Shown here in pieces: positions 47,289 through 57,189 of a stretch of DNA of 64,000 nucleotides. This DNA comes from Symbiodinium natans. Taxonomy: Eukaryota; Sar; Dinophyceae; Suessiales; Symbiodiniaceae. Position 1 is the stretch's first letter, and every line of letters begins with the position of its first letter. The stretch spans positions 726,478 to 790,477 of the forward strand of contig CAJNDS010000313.1 of NCBI GenBank assembly GCA_905221605.1, given 5' to 3'. The notes beneath the pieces are model-generated. The model saw nothing but the letters and a program-made list of their open reading frames with translations, was not told the DNA's origin and did no database searches. Made by a program: the position numbers and the translations under genes.

Positions 47289-50200
47289 GTGGGCGGTCCG
47301 AAGGGAGCCCAGGTGCTCCGTTACTTGTCAAGTTCCCGTGTTGATGCATAGATAATTTGGCAACACTAAACCCTAAACCCTAAACCCTAAACCCTAAACC
47401 CTAAACCCTAAACCCCTAAACCCTAAACCCTATGCCTTCAACTTGGGCCCCCTGATGGTTGATGGTGAGTTAAGCAAGGAACTTTCAATCCCCCAACCCC
47501 CAAACCCAAAACCCCAAACATAAACAATTAAAAGGAAAACGTATATATATATATATATGTACATACATAAGTATATATATATACACACACATACTGGGAC
47601 AGGTCTGGCCGCAGTCCGTCGGGACGAGCCCCTCGGACGTGGATTCAGAAGCAGAAGCGAGGGCGGGGTTTAGGGTTTAGGGTTCAGGGTTTAGGGTTTA
47701 GGGTTGAGGGTTTAGGGTTTAGGGTTTAGGGTTTAGGGTTTAGGGTTTAGGGTTTAGGGTGGTTGTAGGTCAAATTGAGCTCGGAAAGCGGGGCTTCGCA
47801 GGAATCAGGTTCAGGGTTGAGGGCTTGGTCATAGAGATGTGAGGGCCACGCGCTCAGAACTTTCGGCCCCCTAAACCGCTGATCCTGAGGCCCCTTACTA
47901 AACCCCCTGAACCCCTAAGCCTAAAACCCCAAACCCTAAACCCTAAACCCTAAACCCTAAACCCTAAACTCCAAACCCTAAAGCTAAGCCTTAACTCCGA
48001 AGCCTAAAACCCTGAACCTAAAGCCCTAAACCCTAAACCCAGAAACCTAAACCCGAAAGCCCTAAGTCGTTAGGTCCGAACTCGTCCGCAAACCCCATGT
48101 AACCCAACCCCCAAGCCATGAAGGGGTCTAGAGTTTCGGGTTTCGGGTTTGGGGTTTAGGGTTTCGGGTTTAGGGTTTGGGGTTTAGGGTTTGGGGTTTA
48201 GGGTTTAGGGTTTAGGGTTTAGGGTTTAGGGTTTAGGGTTTCGGGTTTAGGGTTTAGGGTTTAGGGTTTAGGGTTTAGGGTTTAGGGTGGCGAACCGGAC
48301 CGAGATTACAGCGTGAGGCTCCTTGCGGGCCTTGCCTTGCTGGGTGTTCAGGGTTGACCTGAAGACTAATGCAGTCCCTTTTTGGGTGATATGCTCTCCC
48401 TAAACCCTAAACCCTAAACCCTAAACCCTAAACCCTAAACCCTAAACCCCTAATCCAGCCTTGAAGCCTACTACTAGGAAAGCAAGACGAAAGCACAAAG
48501 GAGCTTCATTGGAGTCTTTAGGTTGGGCCTTTCAGGCTGGATTTCGAAAGCTGGGCTCCACGTTCATGGAGGGTTTAGGGTGTTCGGTTGTAGGAGTCAG
48601 GGTTTGTAGGGTTTGGGGGTGTAAGGGTTCCTGGGATTTAGGGTTTGCAGGGTTTGGGTTCGGGAGTTGAGGGTGGGAATCGCGGTGGCTTTAGAGCCGT
48701 TGTAAGGGATCATCGAGGGGATGGAGGGTTATGTGGGAAGCCCAGACAGTAGTTGCAGCCTGCAATGTCCCTAAACCCTCTAAACCCTCTAAACCTCTCA
48801 ACCCTACAAGCACTATGAACCCTGAGAACCTTACAGACCCTAGCTACAAACCCTATAAACCCTAGAAACCCTATAAACCCGCTAAACCCTCGTAACCCTC
48901 CCAACCCTACAAGCCCCTTTGCACCCTATAACCCCCAACCCGATAACCCTATATAGATCCTAGCCCCATAAACCCTGAAATCCCCATAAAACCCACATCG
49001 ATCGAGCTTGTCGCCCGGCAGGCGGAGTACAAAGGTCTCCCTGGACCTCGCCGCGCGGCTTTCCCTCAGAGCACCCTCTCGCAGTCTCGGATCGAGTTTT
49101 TTTGCTGTTTAGGGTTGGGGGTTTAGGGTTTTGGGCTTGTGTTTTTTTTTCTTTGGGGGGGCGAGGGGGTGGGGTGGGGGGGGTGGGGCGAGTTGGGGCT
49201 GAAGCTTCGGTTTCCCGAAGGCCCCCCAAGTCTTAAGCACTATGTTCTTCAAGCTGGAGCCTTGACTATATCCCCCTTGGGGATTGTTTTTTTTTGTCTC
49301 CTAATTTTTGTTTTACACAAAACCTTTATTTTTGTTTATATAAATCCCAAGAGGATATTAAACATATTATTTCTATTAAGGTTCTAAGGGGAGTATGGTT
49401 GAATTGGGTAGACACTGAGGAAGCCCTAAACGTAAAGTTGCAACCCTAAGCCTCATACAGCAAAAGAAGAATAAGAATGGATCCATAGGGTTTAGGGTTT
49501 ACACACAATCCACATATTGATGCTGAGCTCTCAACCCGGAGCCCCAAAACATTTCCGGCAGTTTCCTGCTACGGTTCTGAGGGTCAAGGGTTTTTGAGGA
49601 ACTGAAGGGTTGTGGGTTTAGGGTGTGGGTTTGGGGTTTCAGGTTTAGGATTCAGGGTTTCGGGTGCTGGGTTCAGGGTGTACGCGTTCATGCGGAGGCG
49701 CAGGTTGTAGTGCATTTGCAAAGTTTTTTGGGGTTTAGGGTTGGGTTTCGAGGGCACCCGAAACCGTGAACTCTAAACCCTAGACCCTAGACCTTAGCGG
49801 TTGAAAGGCCGCGGGTTTGGGACGTTTGGGCTGCCGGCTCGGGTTTAGGGTTTAGGGTATAGGGTTTAGGGTTTAGGGTTCAGGGTTCAGGGTTCAGGGT
49901 TTAGTTCAGGGATTAAGGAAGCCACGAAGGTCTATGACGAGTCCACGCCAACCGAGGTACTGGGGGGCATGGGTTAGGTTTTGGGTTTAAGTGTTCAGGG
50001 TTCAGGGGGGGATGGGTTTACAGGAAGTCTTCAGTACTCTCACGAAACCCTCGCCGTACACCTTAACCTCTTACAGATGATGTTTAGCTGGGGAACTCCC
50101 CGCTTGGAAGTGTCGCTCTTTTGGGTTTATGGTTCAGGGTGTTGCCTATTTTGCGGGCTTTTGCGTTTCGGGATCCTCTTCGTGTGAGGTTCGTGGGCGT

Positions 50201-53200
50201 AGGGCTGAGGTTTCCGCAGGTTTATGCACAGGTCTACGCGTAATCTAAAGCTATCTCCTCAACCCAGATCCCCTTATTTACCCGAAGCGCTTGACTTCTT
50301 CACTCACCTTGGAAAGGGCAGCTGAGTAGCCCCCCTTCGATCCTCAAAACTGTGCTTCCCGGATCACGGGTACTTCTGAGCAGGGTTTGGGCTTTATGTA
50401 GGGTTTAGGGGTTAGGGTTTAGGGTTTAGGGTTTAGGGAAGTAGGATATATTCTGGTGATAGCCTTATGTCTGGGCACTTACACGCCAACTTATAAGTAC
50501 CGTAGCCCTTTTATGAACCTTCAAGTAGCCCTCAGATGCAGGCTCCCTATAAACTCTTCGTAGCGACGTATATACAGTAGGCTTGTGCGGCTTTAAGGTT
50601 ACTGTAGGGTTACGGGGTTTATAGGCTTGGTTCTTTTTCTCAGAGTTTGTAGGGTGTATAGGGCTTGCAGAGTTTATATTGGGTTTGGAAAGGTTGTAAG
50701 GTAGATAGGGTTTGTAGGGTTCATACGTAGGGGTTTATAGGGGCATGTGAATTTCAACATGCGGGCGGGTCGTAAGAGCCCTCGGCGCTCCACCCCTGAA
50801 GGATTCACGCAGTGTTTCGGCTTTGGGCCCGCAGGTCCTAGGTGGGCCCCTTTAACCCTAAACCCTAAACCCTATCCCTAAACCCTTTGAACTTTTTAGG
50901 CCAGGGGCTTGTAAGGCCATCCGACGCCCAGAACCCTAAATCCGAAGCCTCGAGCCTCAAACCCGAAACCGGCCAGCGGAAGGCATATCTCTTTCTTTAA
51001 CAGGTGTACTAGCTGAACCCTGCGCTTGGAACACTACAGGGATTTCGGGAAAAATTGCGGAGCCAGGAGGGAGAAATCCCCTAAACCCCAAACCCTCAAC
51101 CCCAACCCCTAAATAAGCCTAAACCCCAAACCCCAAACCCTAAACCCTAAACCCCAGAAAGCCCTCCAGGGGCCATCTTCCACACGACGCCGTGTCCTAA
51201 ACCCCATACTATACCCTAAACCCTAAAACCCTAATAACCCCAAACCTTAAACCCTGGTACCCTTATAGCCTTTCAGAGGCCATCTTCCACTAAACTCTAA
51301 ACCCTAAACCCTAAACCCTAAACCCTAAACCCTAAACCCTAAACCCTAAACCCTAAACCCTAAACCCTAACCCCAGAAAGCCCTCCAGAGGACATCTTCC
51401 ACGACGCTGTGTCCGACCTGGTCTTGGGCACTCTGGCCGGCCGCAGTGGGGCGGTGCTGCTGCGTGGAGCCGCCAGCAGCTTTGCTTTAAAGGGTTTAGG
51501 GTTTAGGGTTTAGGGTTTAGGGTTTAGGGTTTAGGGTTTAGAGTTCAGGGTTCAGGGTTTACGGTTTTGGGGTTTAAGGTGAGGGTAATTTAGTGGAGCC
51601 GCCAGCAGCTTTGCTTTAAAGGGTTTAGGGTTTAGGGTTTAGGGTTTAGGGTTTAGGGTTTAGGGTTTAGGGTTTAGGGTTTAGAGTTCAGGGTTCAGGG
51701 TTTACGGTTTTGGGGTTTAAGGTGAGGGTAATTTAGGGTCGCGGGGAGTTCGAAGTTTTTTTCAAGGCAAACTATCATTCTACCGTGAACGTACTCATCT
51801 TAGAACTAACATGCAGCGCCTTGCAATGCCTAGGTTGCTTTGATGTTTCTTCTAGGGTCCGGGGTGTAAAGGGACATGATTATAAGGTATAAGGTCAAGG
51901 GTCCCTGAGGGTCCATGTACCTACATAGGGAGTATTTGGGCCTTAAAGTACCTCCTAAATAGGGACTTTGGGGCCCAAGTATTCCCCATTTAGGTACATG
52001 GACCCTTAGGGGGTGTAGAGGATTGTCGTTTGCCTCTGACAGTACAGACTTTGAAGAGCTGAGGGAGAAGGTGCCTGTATGTGTGTGTGTGTGTGCCTCT
52101 TAACTGCCCCTTAAGTGGGTAGGGTTTAGGGTTTAGGGTTTAGGGTTTAGGGTTTAGGGTTTAGGGTTTAGGGTTTAGGGTTTAGGGTTTAGGGTTTAGG
52201 GTTTAGGGTTTAGGGTTTAGAGTCTAGGGTTTAGGGTTTAGGGTTTAGGGCTTAGGGAGGCCTCATACTTGAGAATGAGAGGCGAGGCATGGCGCGAGGG
52301 TTCATATGCCGTTGCACCAGGTAGCTGCACTAGTACACATTTCATCCACAGGGAGCGTGCACAGCCTGATTGGCTAAGCATCTGCTGTGATGTTTAGGGT
52401 TTAGGGTCTAAGGTTTAGGGTTTGTAGGGTTTAGGGGCTTGTAACTGTGCACCGCCTGGCGACCTAGGATTGTAGGGGCTTGTAACTGTGCACCGCCTGG
52501 CGACCTAGGATTGATCGGGCCTGAATCACTCTACAGGCCCTGAGCATAGCGCCATCACGAGCCTGAATGTTGGACTCGGTAGGTTTTTGGGACATCTTAA
52601 AAGGTCCCCAAACCCTAAACCCTCAACCCTAAACCCTAAACCCTAAACCCTCAACCCTAAACCCTAAACCCTAAACCCTAAACCCTAAACCCCAAACCCT
52701 AAACCCTAAACCCTACACCCTAAACCCTAAATCCGAATGTGTTTGACAGGGATTTCAGACAGGGCCATCCTAGTGGAGTGCTGTCCGAAAGGTAGCGGCA
52801 AGAGCCACACGCTGTTTGCTCCTGATGGCCTCCTCCAGCAGACCTTCAACACGCTGGAGGAGTTTACATTCCCTAAGGGTCCATGTACCTAAATAGGGAA
52901 GTATTTGGGCCTTCAAGTACCTCCTGTATAGGGAATTTGGGGCCCAAGTATTCCCCATTCAGGTACATGGACCCTTAGGGGCATTAGGGTTCCTGCGCGA
53001 GCTTCCTAGTACAGCGCGCAAATGGGCCATAACACAGGAAAGTGCCTACGTAAGCACAGGACTGAAGAGCCCGAGCACGGCAATGACGGCCCGGTACCTG
53101 AACCCTGAATCCCTACAAGGAGGGGCTCCCTTACTATACGAACTGTAGTTAAGGGACTTATAACCTAGTTGAGGATCCTTATACCCCAATTTAGGGCTCT

Positions 53201-56114
53201 TATAACTGTACTTGTAACTAGGGGGCCCCACCTTGAAACCCTAAACCCTAAACCCTAAACCCTAAACCCTAAACCCTAAACCCTAAACCCTAAACCCTAA
53301 ACCCTAAACCCTAAACCCTAAACCCTAAACCCTAAACCCTAAACCCTACGCGCGCGTTCACCAACAAGCCGACTGACATCCGAGAGGCCACGCGACCTCT
53401 GCCCCAAAGAGACGCAAATACACTCAAGACTCACGATGACAGGGAGGCCCTTCAAGTAGGGTTTAGGGTTTGGGGTTTAGGGTTTAGGGTTCAGGGACCC
53501 TAGAACCCCAAATCCTCACCTCCACAAACCCTCAAGCGTGCAAGCCCTGTACCCCACACACCCCTGAACCAGCTTTGGGTTTAGGGTTGAGGTTCTATGG
53601 TGTAGGGTTATACCCTGTACCCTAAACCCTACAACCCTTTTGAACCCGACACTCCACCCCTATGTCATGCAGTGCCTAAACCCTAAACCCTAAACCCTAA
53701 ACCCTAAACCCTAAACCCTAAACCCTAAACCCTAAACCCTATGTCAAGGAGCAGCTTGACGGGCGACTCGAGCACATGGCGATCAGTGTGGAATTCTTCG
53801 AGGCTGCCGGCGTCTCTAAACCCCTAAACCCAAATGGGTTTAGGGTTTAGGGTTAGGGTTTAGGGTTTAGGGTTTAGGGTTTAGGGTTTAGGGTTTAGGG
53901 TTTAGGGTTTCAGGGTGGGGGGTCTAATCTAAGGGAAGCTATATGGTCCTCGAATATGGTCCCTTGCCTCCTTTCAAGGGTCCTGAAGTATGGGCCCTTG
54001 TGTTGCATAGGGTACATAAGGGGGTCCCCGTACGAAGGCCCATACTAAGGGACCATGTAGGTACGATAAGATCAAAGGCTTGGACTAGGGTGATAAGGGG
54101 TGAAGGTCTTAGGGGCCTACAACGAAGGCCACCGCTTGACTTTGCTAAATATACTTGCAGACTTACATCCATGATATCCTGCGCTATTGCTCATATACCA
54201 CAACGGAAGACCCCTGTAAATCTAGTGTTACCTATGGTAAACCCTAAGCTTTCAACCCTGAGCCCTCAGCCGAAACCCTAAACCGCAATTTGGGCTTCGG
54301 GATGTGAGGGAGGGTTTAGGGTTTAGGGTTTAGGGTTTGATAAACCCTAAACCAAGAGGGGTTTAGGGTTCCGGGTTTGATAAACCATTTAAGCCCTACA
54401 AGCTTGCACTGCCAGTATTGAGGGCCAATACGGTATTGAGCGCTAGGGCCGCTAGGGTTAGGGTTTAGGGTCCCCAAAACCGCAACCTTAAACCCGAAGC
54501 CTAAACCCGAAACCCTAAACCCTAAACCCTAAACCCTAAACCCGAAAAAAAACCGAAGACAGGTGATCAACGAACTAGTGTTCGACCTCCTCGCCACGGA
54601 GGACCACAAACCTTCGAGAGTTCACACCCTGAGTCCTGTAGCTGCCCAAAGACAATGCAGCTCTGTTTAGGGTTTAGGGTTTAGGGTTTAGGGTCTAGGG
54701 TTTAGGGTTTAGGGTTTAGGGTTTAGGGTTTAGGGTTTAGGGTTTAGAGTTTAGGGTTTAGCTTTCCAATTAGGAACCAAGTAATCACGGTCTACTACCC
54801 TTAAGAGAGCTACTTGTAGGCTGTGGCAGGCCGCGGACGCCCGAAAGACCCTAAACCCTAAACGAGACTAACAAGCAGGGGTGCAAGTAGGGCAACGATG
54901 GCTATAAACTAGCTAACCCTAAGGGTCCATGTACCTAAATGGGGCCCCAAAGTCCCTATATAGGAGGTACTTTAAGGCCCAAATACTCCCTATTTAGGTA
55001 CATGGACCCTTAGGGTAAGGCTACTTTTGCTTCTAAGTAGCCCATCATGAACCTCCACGCACCACCGCGCATGTGTTGTGGTTCGCGCTCCGTCCCAACG
55101 CAGCTGGCCCAACCGAGTAAGCCCGAAACCCTAGACCCCAATCTCTGTCCTTGATCGAAACCCTAAACCCGAAACCCTAAACCCTAACCCCTAAACCCTA
55201 AACCCTAAACCCTGAACCGCGGTTGCTTTTTGCTTGGATTCGGGGGCGGGCCGCGTCTTGGTCTCCAGCTTGGTGCCTCTGTCTGTTGTGAATATCTTTC
55301 TGCAGTTTTCTTTAATATTGGACTTTGATGGGAACCCCAAGAATATAGTAGAATTTGCATTCCCTTCATATTCCCACGAGTTCTATGTTATGCCAGTGGT
55401 CCAAAGGCGAGGAAAGTTTGGATTTGGGGTTTTGGGTTTTGGGTTTTGGGTTTAAGGCTTAGGGGTTAGGGTTTAGGGTTTAGGGTTTGCGGCAACATCG
55501 ACCTACCCACTTTTTTGTCTACACGTTGGAACCCTTTATTGTTGACACACTGTTTGGGAATTTCTCCTACATGAATCCCAATGCCCTCTAAGTTCTACAT
55601 GCCAGGATGGCTGGGGCCGGCACAAGGATTGGGGTCAGCTAAACCCTAAAGCCTAAACCCCAAAACCCTAAACCCTAATTTGTTTTTTTGCTTGTTTAAT
55701 CTTAGGGTCTGCTTACAGGGTTTAGGGCCGGGTTTACACGGGTTCAGGGTTATTTGTTTAGGCACAGCATATGTTTGCAGAGTAAACTTAAGCCGAAACT
55801 TGGCCCGTAACCCTAAACCCTAAACCCTACACCCTAAACCCTAAACCCGCAGGAGAAGATCGAGTCGGGGCATCGCACGCGCTTCCAGACGGGTGGGGAG
55901 ACCCACGTGGAGGGAGCGCCGTGACCTGCACTTCAACAGCTTCTACATCATTTTCCCGTTTTGGGTTTAGAGTGTAGGGTTTAGGGTTTGGGGTTTAGGG
56001 TTTGGGGTTTGGGGTTTAGGGTTTAGGTTGAGCCAGATATCTGTACCCATCAAGAAAGGCTGCGAAACGCAGGCTACACAACATGGGGTCGCTACTTTCG
56101 AGAACCAGCTTAGG
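47222..56114 (+). CDS. Gene D model: divergent kinesin-like motor, many tiny exons
   Basis: Exons proposed: 47222-47288, 47603-47667, 48478-48572, 49022-49106, 49918-49956, 51391-51493, 52750-52878, 52979-53049, 53387-53455, 53749-53811, 54563-54664, 55853-55906, 56059-56114. Every junction is compatible in phase. In order the protein shows KVYDESTPTEDIFHDAVSDL (compare kinesin FDxVFxxxxxQxxVFxxxxxxL), VECCPKGSGKSHTLFAPDGL (P-loop; first Gly is Cys), ISVEFFEAAGVINELVFDLL (compare FLEIYNExVxDLL) and EKIESGHRTRFQTGGETH (region before switch I). Kinesins are microtubule motors. The switch II DLAGSE block and the termini were not found, so it may be partial, decayed or continue downstream. Confidence 0.55.
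47289..47602. repeat. Intron with CCCTAAA array and TA microsatellite
   Basis: CCCTAAA 47367-47430; TA/CA microsatellite 47541-47594; ends CTGGGACAG. GTGAGTTAAG at about 47464 looks like a strong donor after AFNLGPLMVDG, but no acceptor precedes it. Confidence 0.5.
47603..47667 (+). CDS. Gene D exon (N-terminal, tentative)
   Basis: Two leading nt then LAAVRRDEPLGRGFRSRSEG then G; followed by GTTTAGGG. Another frame (VWPQSVGTSPSDVDSEAEA) is also open. Confidence 0.45.
47668..48477. repeat. Intron: TTTAGGG and CCCTAAA arrays
   Basis: TTTAGGG 47668-47760 and 48130-48290, CCCTAAA 47925-48065 and 48397-48455; ends ACTACTAG. Confidence 0.6.
48478..48572 (+). CDS. Gene D exon
   Basis: Between CTACTAG and GTTTAGGG; phase-0 frame ESKTKAQRSFIGVFRLGLSG then WISKAGLHVHG plus two nt. 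A second frame is also open. Confidence 0.45.
48573..49021. repeat. Intron: TTTAGGG-like start, degenerate CCCTATAAA end
   Basis: Degenerate TTTAGGG/TTTGTAGGG units 48573-48660; CCCTAAA/CCCTATAAA/CCCTCTAAA units 48765-48980; then GCCCGGCAG. Confidence 0.55.
49022..49106 (+). CDS. Gene D exon
   Basis: Between CCCGGCAG and GTTTAGGG. Phase-compatible frame, after one nt: RSTKVSLDLAARLSLRAPSR then SLGSSFFA. The frame AEYKGLPGPRRAAFPQ is also open but does not join its neighbours. Confidence 0.45.
49107..49917. repeat. Intron of gene D
   Basis: TTTAGGG start (49107-49140), G-rich then T-rich unique DNA, TTTAGGG/TTCAGGG 49841-49910, then GGGATTAAG. Confidence 0.5.
49918..49956 (+). CDS. Gene D exon (kinesin-like)
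   Basis: Thirteen codons EATKVYDESTPTE before GTACTGG. Phase 0. Resembles the kinesin stretch before the P-loop. Confidence 0.55.
49957..51390. repeat. Intron of gene D with exon-start ghosts
   Basis: Mostly unique DNA; TTTAGGG 50395-50440; CCCTAAA 50853-50885, 51075-51150, 51195-51255 and 51287-51372. At 51153-51192 and 51262-51290 are partial copies of the sequence that begins the next exon. Confidence 0.55.
51391..51493 (+). CDS. Gene D exon (kinesin-like)
   Basis: After CCTCCAGAG: DIFHDAVSDLVLGTLAGRSG then AVLLRGAASSFALK plus one nt, before GTTTAGGG. Enters in phase 0 and leaves in phase for 52750. Confidence 0.6.
51464..51738 (+). repeat. Tandem duplication of exon end plus intron start
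   Basis: GTGGAGCCGCCAGCAGCTTT starts at 51464 and again at 51593, each followed by TTTGCTTTAAAGG, a TTTAGGG array, TTTACGGTTTTGGGG and GTGAGGGTAATTTAG. The second copy has the longer array. Confidence 0.85.
51494..52749. repeat. Intron of gene D: arrays and element B4
   Basis: TTTAGGG 51494-51580, 51624-51730 and long 52121-52258; element B4 51904-52012; (GT)n 52080-52095; a 43-bp phrase starting TTGTAGGGGCTTGTAACTGT occurs twice (52426-52512); CCCTAAA 52607-52735; ends GTTTGACAG. Possible extra exon at 52352-52391 (ERAQPDWLSICC). Confidence 0.55.
51904..52012 (+). mobile_element. Family B inverted-repeat element, copy 4
   Basis: CCTGAGGGTCCATGTACCTA ... TAGGTACATGGACCCTTAGG, full length. 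Confidence 0.75.
52750..53049 (+). CDS. Gene D P-loop exon interrupted by element B5
   Basis: 52750-52878 reads ISDRAILVECCPKGSGKSHT then LFAPDGLLQQTFNTLEEFTF; 52979-53049 reads ALGFLRELPSTARKWAITQE then SAY, then GTAAGC. The bases between are element B5, removable at its own GT (52879) and AG (52977-52978) with one plus two nt making a Gly codon. The P-loop PKGSGKSHTLF is the best kinesin evidence. Confidence 0.6.
52871..52980 (+). mobile_element. Family B element, copy 5, acting as an intron
   Basis: CCCTAAGGGTCCATGTACCT ... AGGTACATGGACCCTTAGGG. GT (AAGG/GTCC) and AG (CTTAG/GG) fall in the terminal repeats, and the host frame is open and continuous after removal. Confidence 0.75.
53050..53386. 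repeat. Intron: element D2 and a long CCCTAAA array
   Basis: GTAAGC donor, unique DNA, element D2 53115-53235, long perfect CCCTAAA array 53236-53348, then ATCCGAGAG. Confidence 0.6.
53115..53235 (-). mobile_element. Family D inverted-repeat element, copy 2
   Basis: Reverse-orientation relative of 19551-19672: ACAAGGAGGGGCTCCCTTAC ... GGGGGCCCCACCTTG. Confidence 0.7.
53387..53455 (+). CDS. Gene D exon
   Basis: Twenty-three codons ATRPLPQRDANTLKTHDDRE then ALQ, before GTAGGGTTTAGGG. Phase 0 both ends. Confidence 0.5.
53456..53748. repeat. Intron of gene D
   Basis: TTTAGGG/TTTGGGG units 53456-53500, unique DNA, clean CCCTAAA 53675-53740, TATGTCAAG. Confidence 0.6.
53749..53811 (+). CDS. Gene D exon (kinesin-like)
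   Basis: Twenty-one codons EQLDGRLEHMAISVEFFEAA then G, followed by GTCTCT. Phase 0 both ends; joins VINELVFDLL in the next exon. Confidence 0.55.
53812..54562. repeat. Intron: TTTAGGG array, element P3, CCCTAAA array
   Basis: TTTAGGG 53830-53910, element P3 53929-54066, TTTAGGG 54310-54375, CCCTAAA 54480-54545, then CGAAGACAG. Confidence 0.6.
53929..54066. mobile_element. Family P inverted-repeat element, copy 3
   Basis: CTAAGGGAAGCTATATGGTC ... CATACTAAGGGACCATGTAG with interior CATAAGGGGGTCCCC. Confidence 0.5.
54563..54664 (+). CDS. Gene D exon (kinesin-like)
   Basis: Thirty-four codons VINELVFDLLATEDHKPSRV then HTLSPVAAQRQCSS, followed by GTTTAGGG. Phase 0 both ends. Confidence 0.6.
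54665..55852. repeat. Intron of gene D: arrays and element B6
   Basis: TTTAGGG 54665-54760; element B6 54917-55015 in reverse orientation; CCCTAAA 55127-55215; T-rich unique DNA; CCCTAAA 55807-55850 and CCCGCAG. Confidence 0.6.
54917..55015 (-). mobile_element. Family B inverted-repeat element, copy 6
   Basis: Reverse orientation: CCCTAAGGGTCCATGTACCT ... AGGTACATGGACCCTTAGGG with interior GGTACTTTAAGGCCCAAATA. Confidence 0.75.
55853..55906 (+). CDS. Gene D exon (kinesin-like)
   Basis: Eighteen codons EKIESGHRTRFQTGGETH followed by GTGGAG. Pattern G-x3-R-x4-T resembles the kinesin segment before the SSRSH switch I motif; SSRSH itself is not seen. Confidence 0.5.
55907..56058. repeat. Intron of gene D
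   Basis: Short unique DNA then TTTAGGG/TTTGGGG units 55965-56032; ends ATCAAGAAAG. Confidence 0.5.
56059..56114 (+). CDS. Gene D exon candidate
   Basis: AAKRRLHNMGSLLSRTSL plus two nt; followed by GTTGGC. Phase fits 55853-55906. Confidence 0.4.
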
Positions 56115-56596
56115 GTTGGCACACCGGACTACAGGCTGCGGAGGTACAAGCCAACCCTAAACCCGAAACCCGAAACCCTAAACCCTGCAGGCTTCCAGCA
56201 GGGATTTAGGCCTGTGAAGGTTTTAAGTTTGAGGTTTAGGTTGACCATTTACGTGCCTTCCAGAAGCAGGCCCTGAACCCTAAACCCTAAACCCCAAGAC
56301 CCTAAACCCTAAACCCTAAACCCTAAACCCTAAACCCTAAACCCTAAACCCTAAACCCCAAATCCGTGCTGAGGTTCCCCGGCGTGGCTGCCGCACGGCG
56401 GACGAGCCTTTTGGCTGCCTGGAAAGGGGGGCCTACCGTTTGTCCGTTTATAGAAATTGGTTTAGGGTTTAGGGTTTGTGTCCGGGGTTTTGACGGGGTT
56501 TTGTGCGGGTTTTGACCGGGTTTTGACCGGTTTTTTCTTTTGTTTTTGAATAACATTGCAATGGCTTTCCAGGAAGGCTTAGGGGAGCGAAGGGGG

Positions 56597-56669
<73 letters not shown>

Positions 56670-57124
56670 GGAGAGGGGTTGTGGGGGAGAGTGGGGTTGA
56701 CTGGGGGAGGGGGGGTTGGGGTTTCGTCTTGGACCTAAGCCCTAAGCGCCCCCCGAAGTGCCTGATGTCGGAGGGTTTGGGCGGGTGTTTTTTTGGGTGG
56801 GGGGTGGGGGGGTTGGGTAGATGGGGTCGAAATTGTAAATTCAAATTGACACACAAACAATTTCCATTTATCCTGGTGTTGAGGGTTTAGGGTTTAGGGT
56901 TCAGGGTTTAGGGTTACTACTATCCTACCCCGAAACCAAACCAAATACCCTAAACCCTAAACCCGCAACCCTAAACCCAAAAGGTCTTTGGGCACCAGTG
57001 TAGCCATACGTGGGTTTAGGGTCGAAGGCTACCCTAGACCCTAAACCCTAAACCCTAAACCCTAAACCCTAAACCCTACAGGGTCGAAGGCTCCGAAAGC
57101 CCTTTGACTTGGCCGTTCTGCGAG
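56115..57124. repeat. Arrays and a 71-base poly-G
   Basis: CCCTAAA 56157-56185 and 56272-56368; poly-G 56598-56668; TTTAGGG 56883-56915; CCCTAAA 57030-57080. A segment at 56373-56420 (FPGVAAARRTSLLAAWK) could be exonic. Poly-Pro and poly-Gly open frames are homopolymer translations. Confidence 0.5.
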
Positions 57125-57189
57125 GATGCGCGCGTTCCTGGCTCATGGCCTGAGACAGCGAGAGCTGCTCGCGACTGGAGCCCCTTAGG
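57125..57189 (+). CDS. Exon candidate, possible gene D 3' part
   Basis: Between TTCTGCGAG and GTTTAGGG; frames MRAFLAHGLRQRELLATGAP (runs into TAG at the edge) or DARVPGSWPETARAARDW. Frame undecided. Confidence 0.3.

Noticed and set aside
56344-56890. Open frames of 116 (+) and 170 (-) codons with poly-Gly and poly-Pro
   Set aside because: They translate the 71-base poly-G run and telomere-like arrays.
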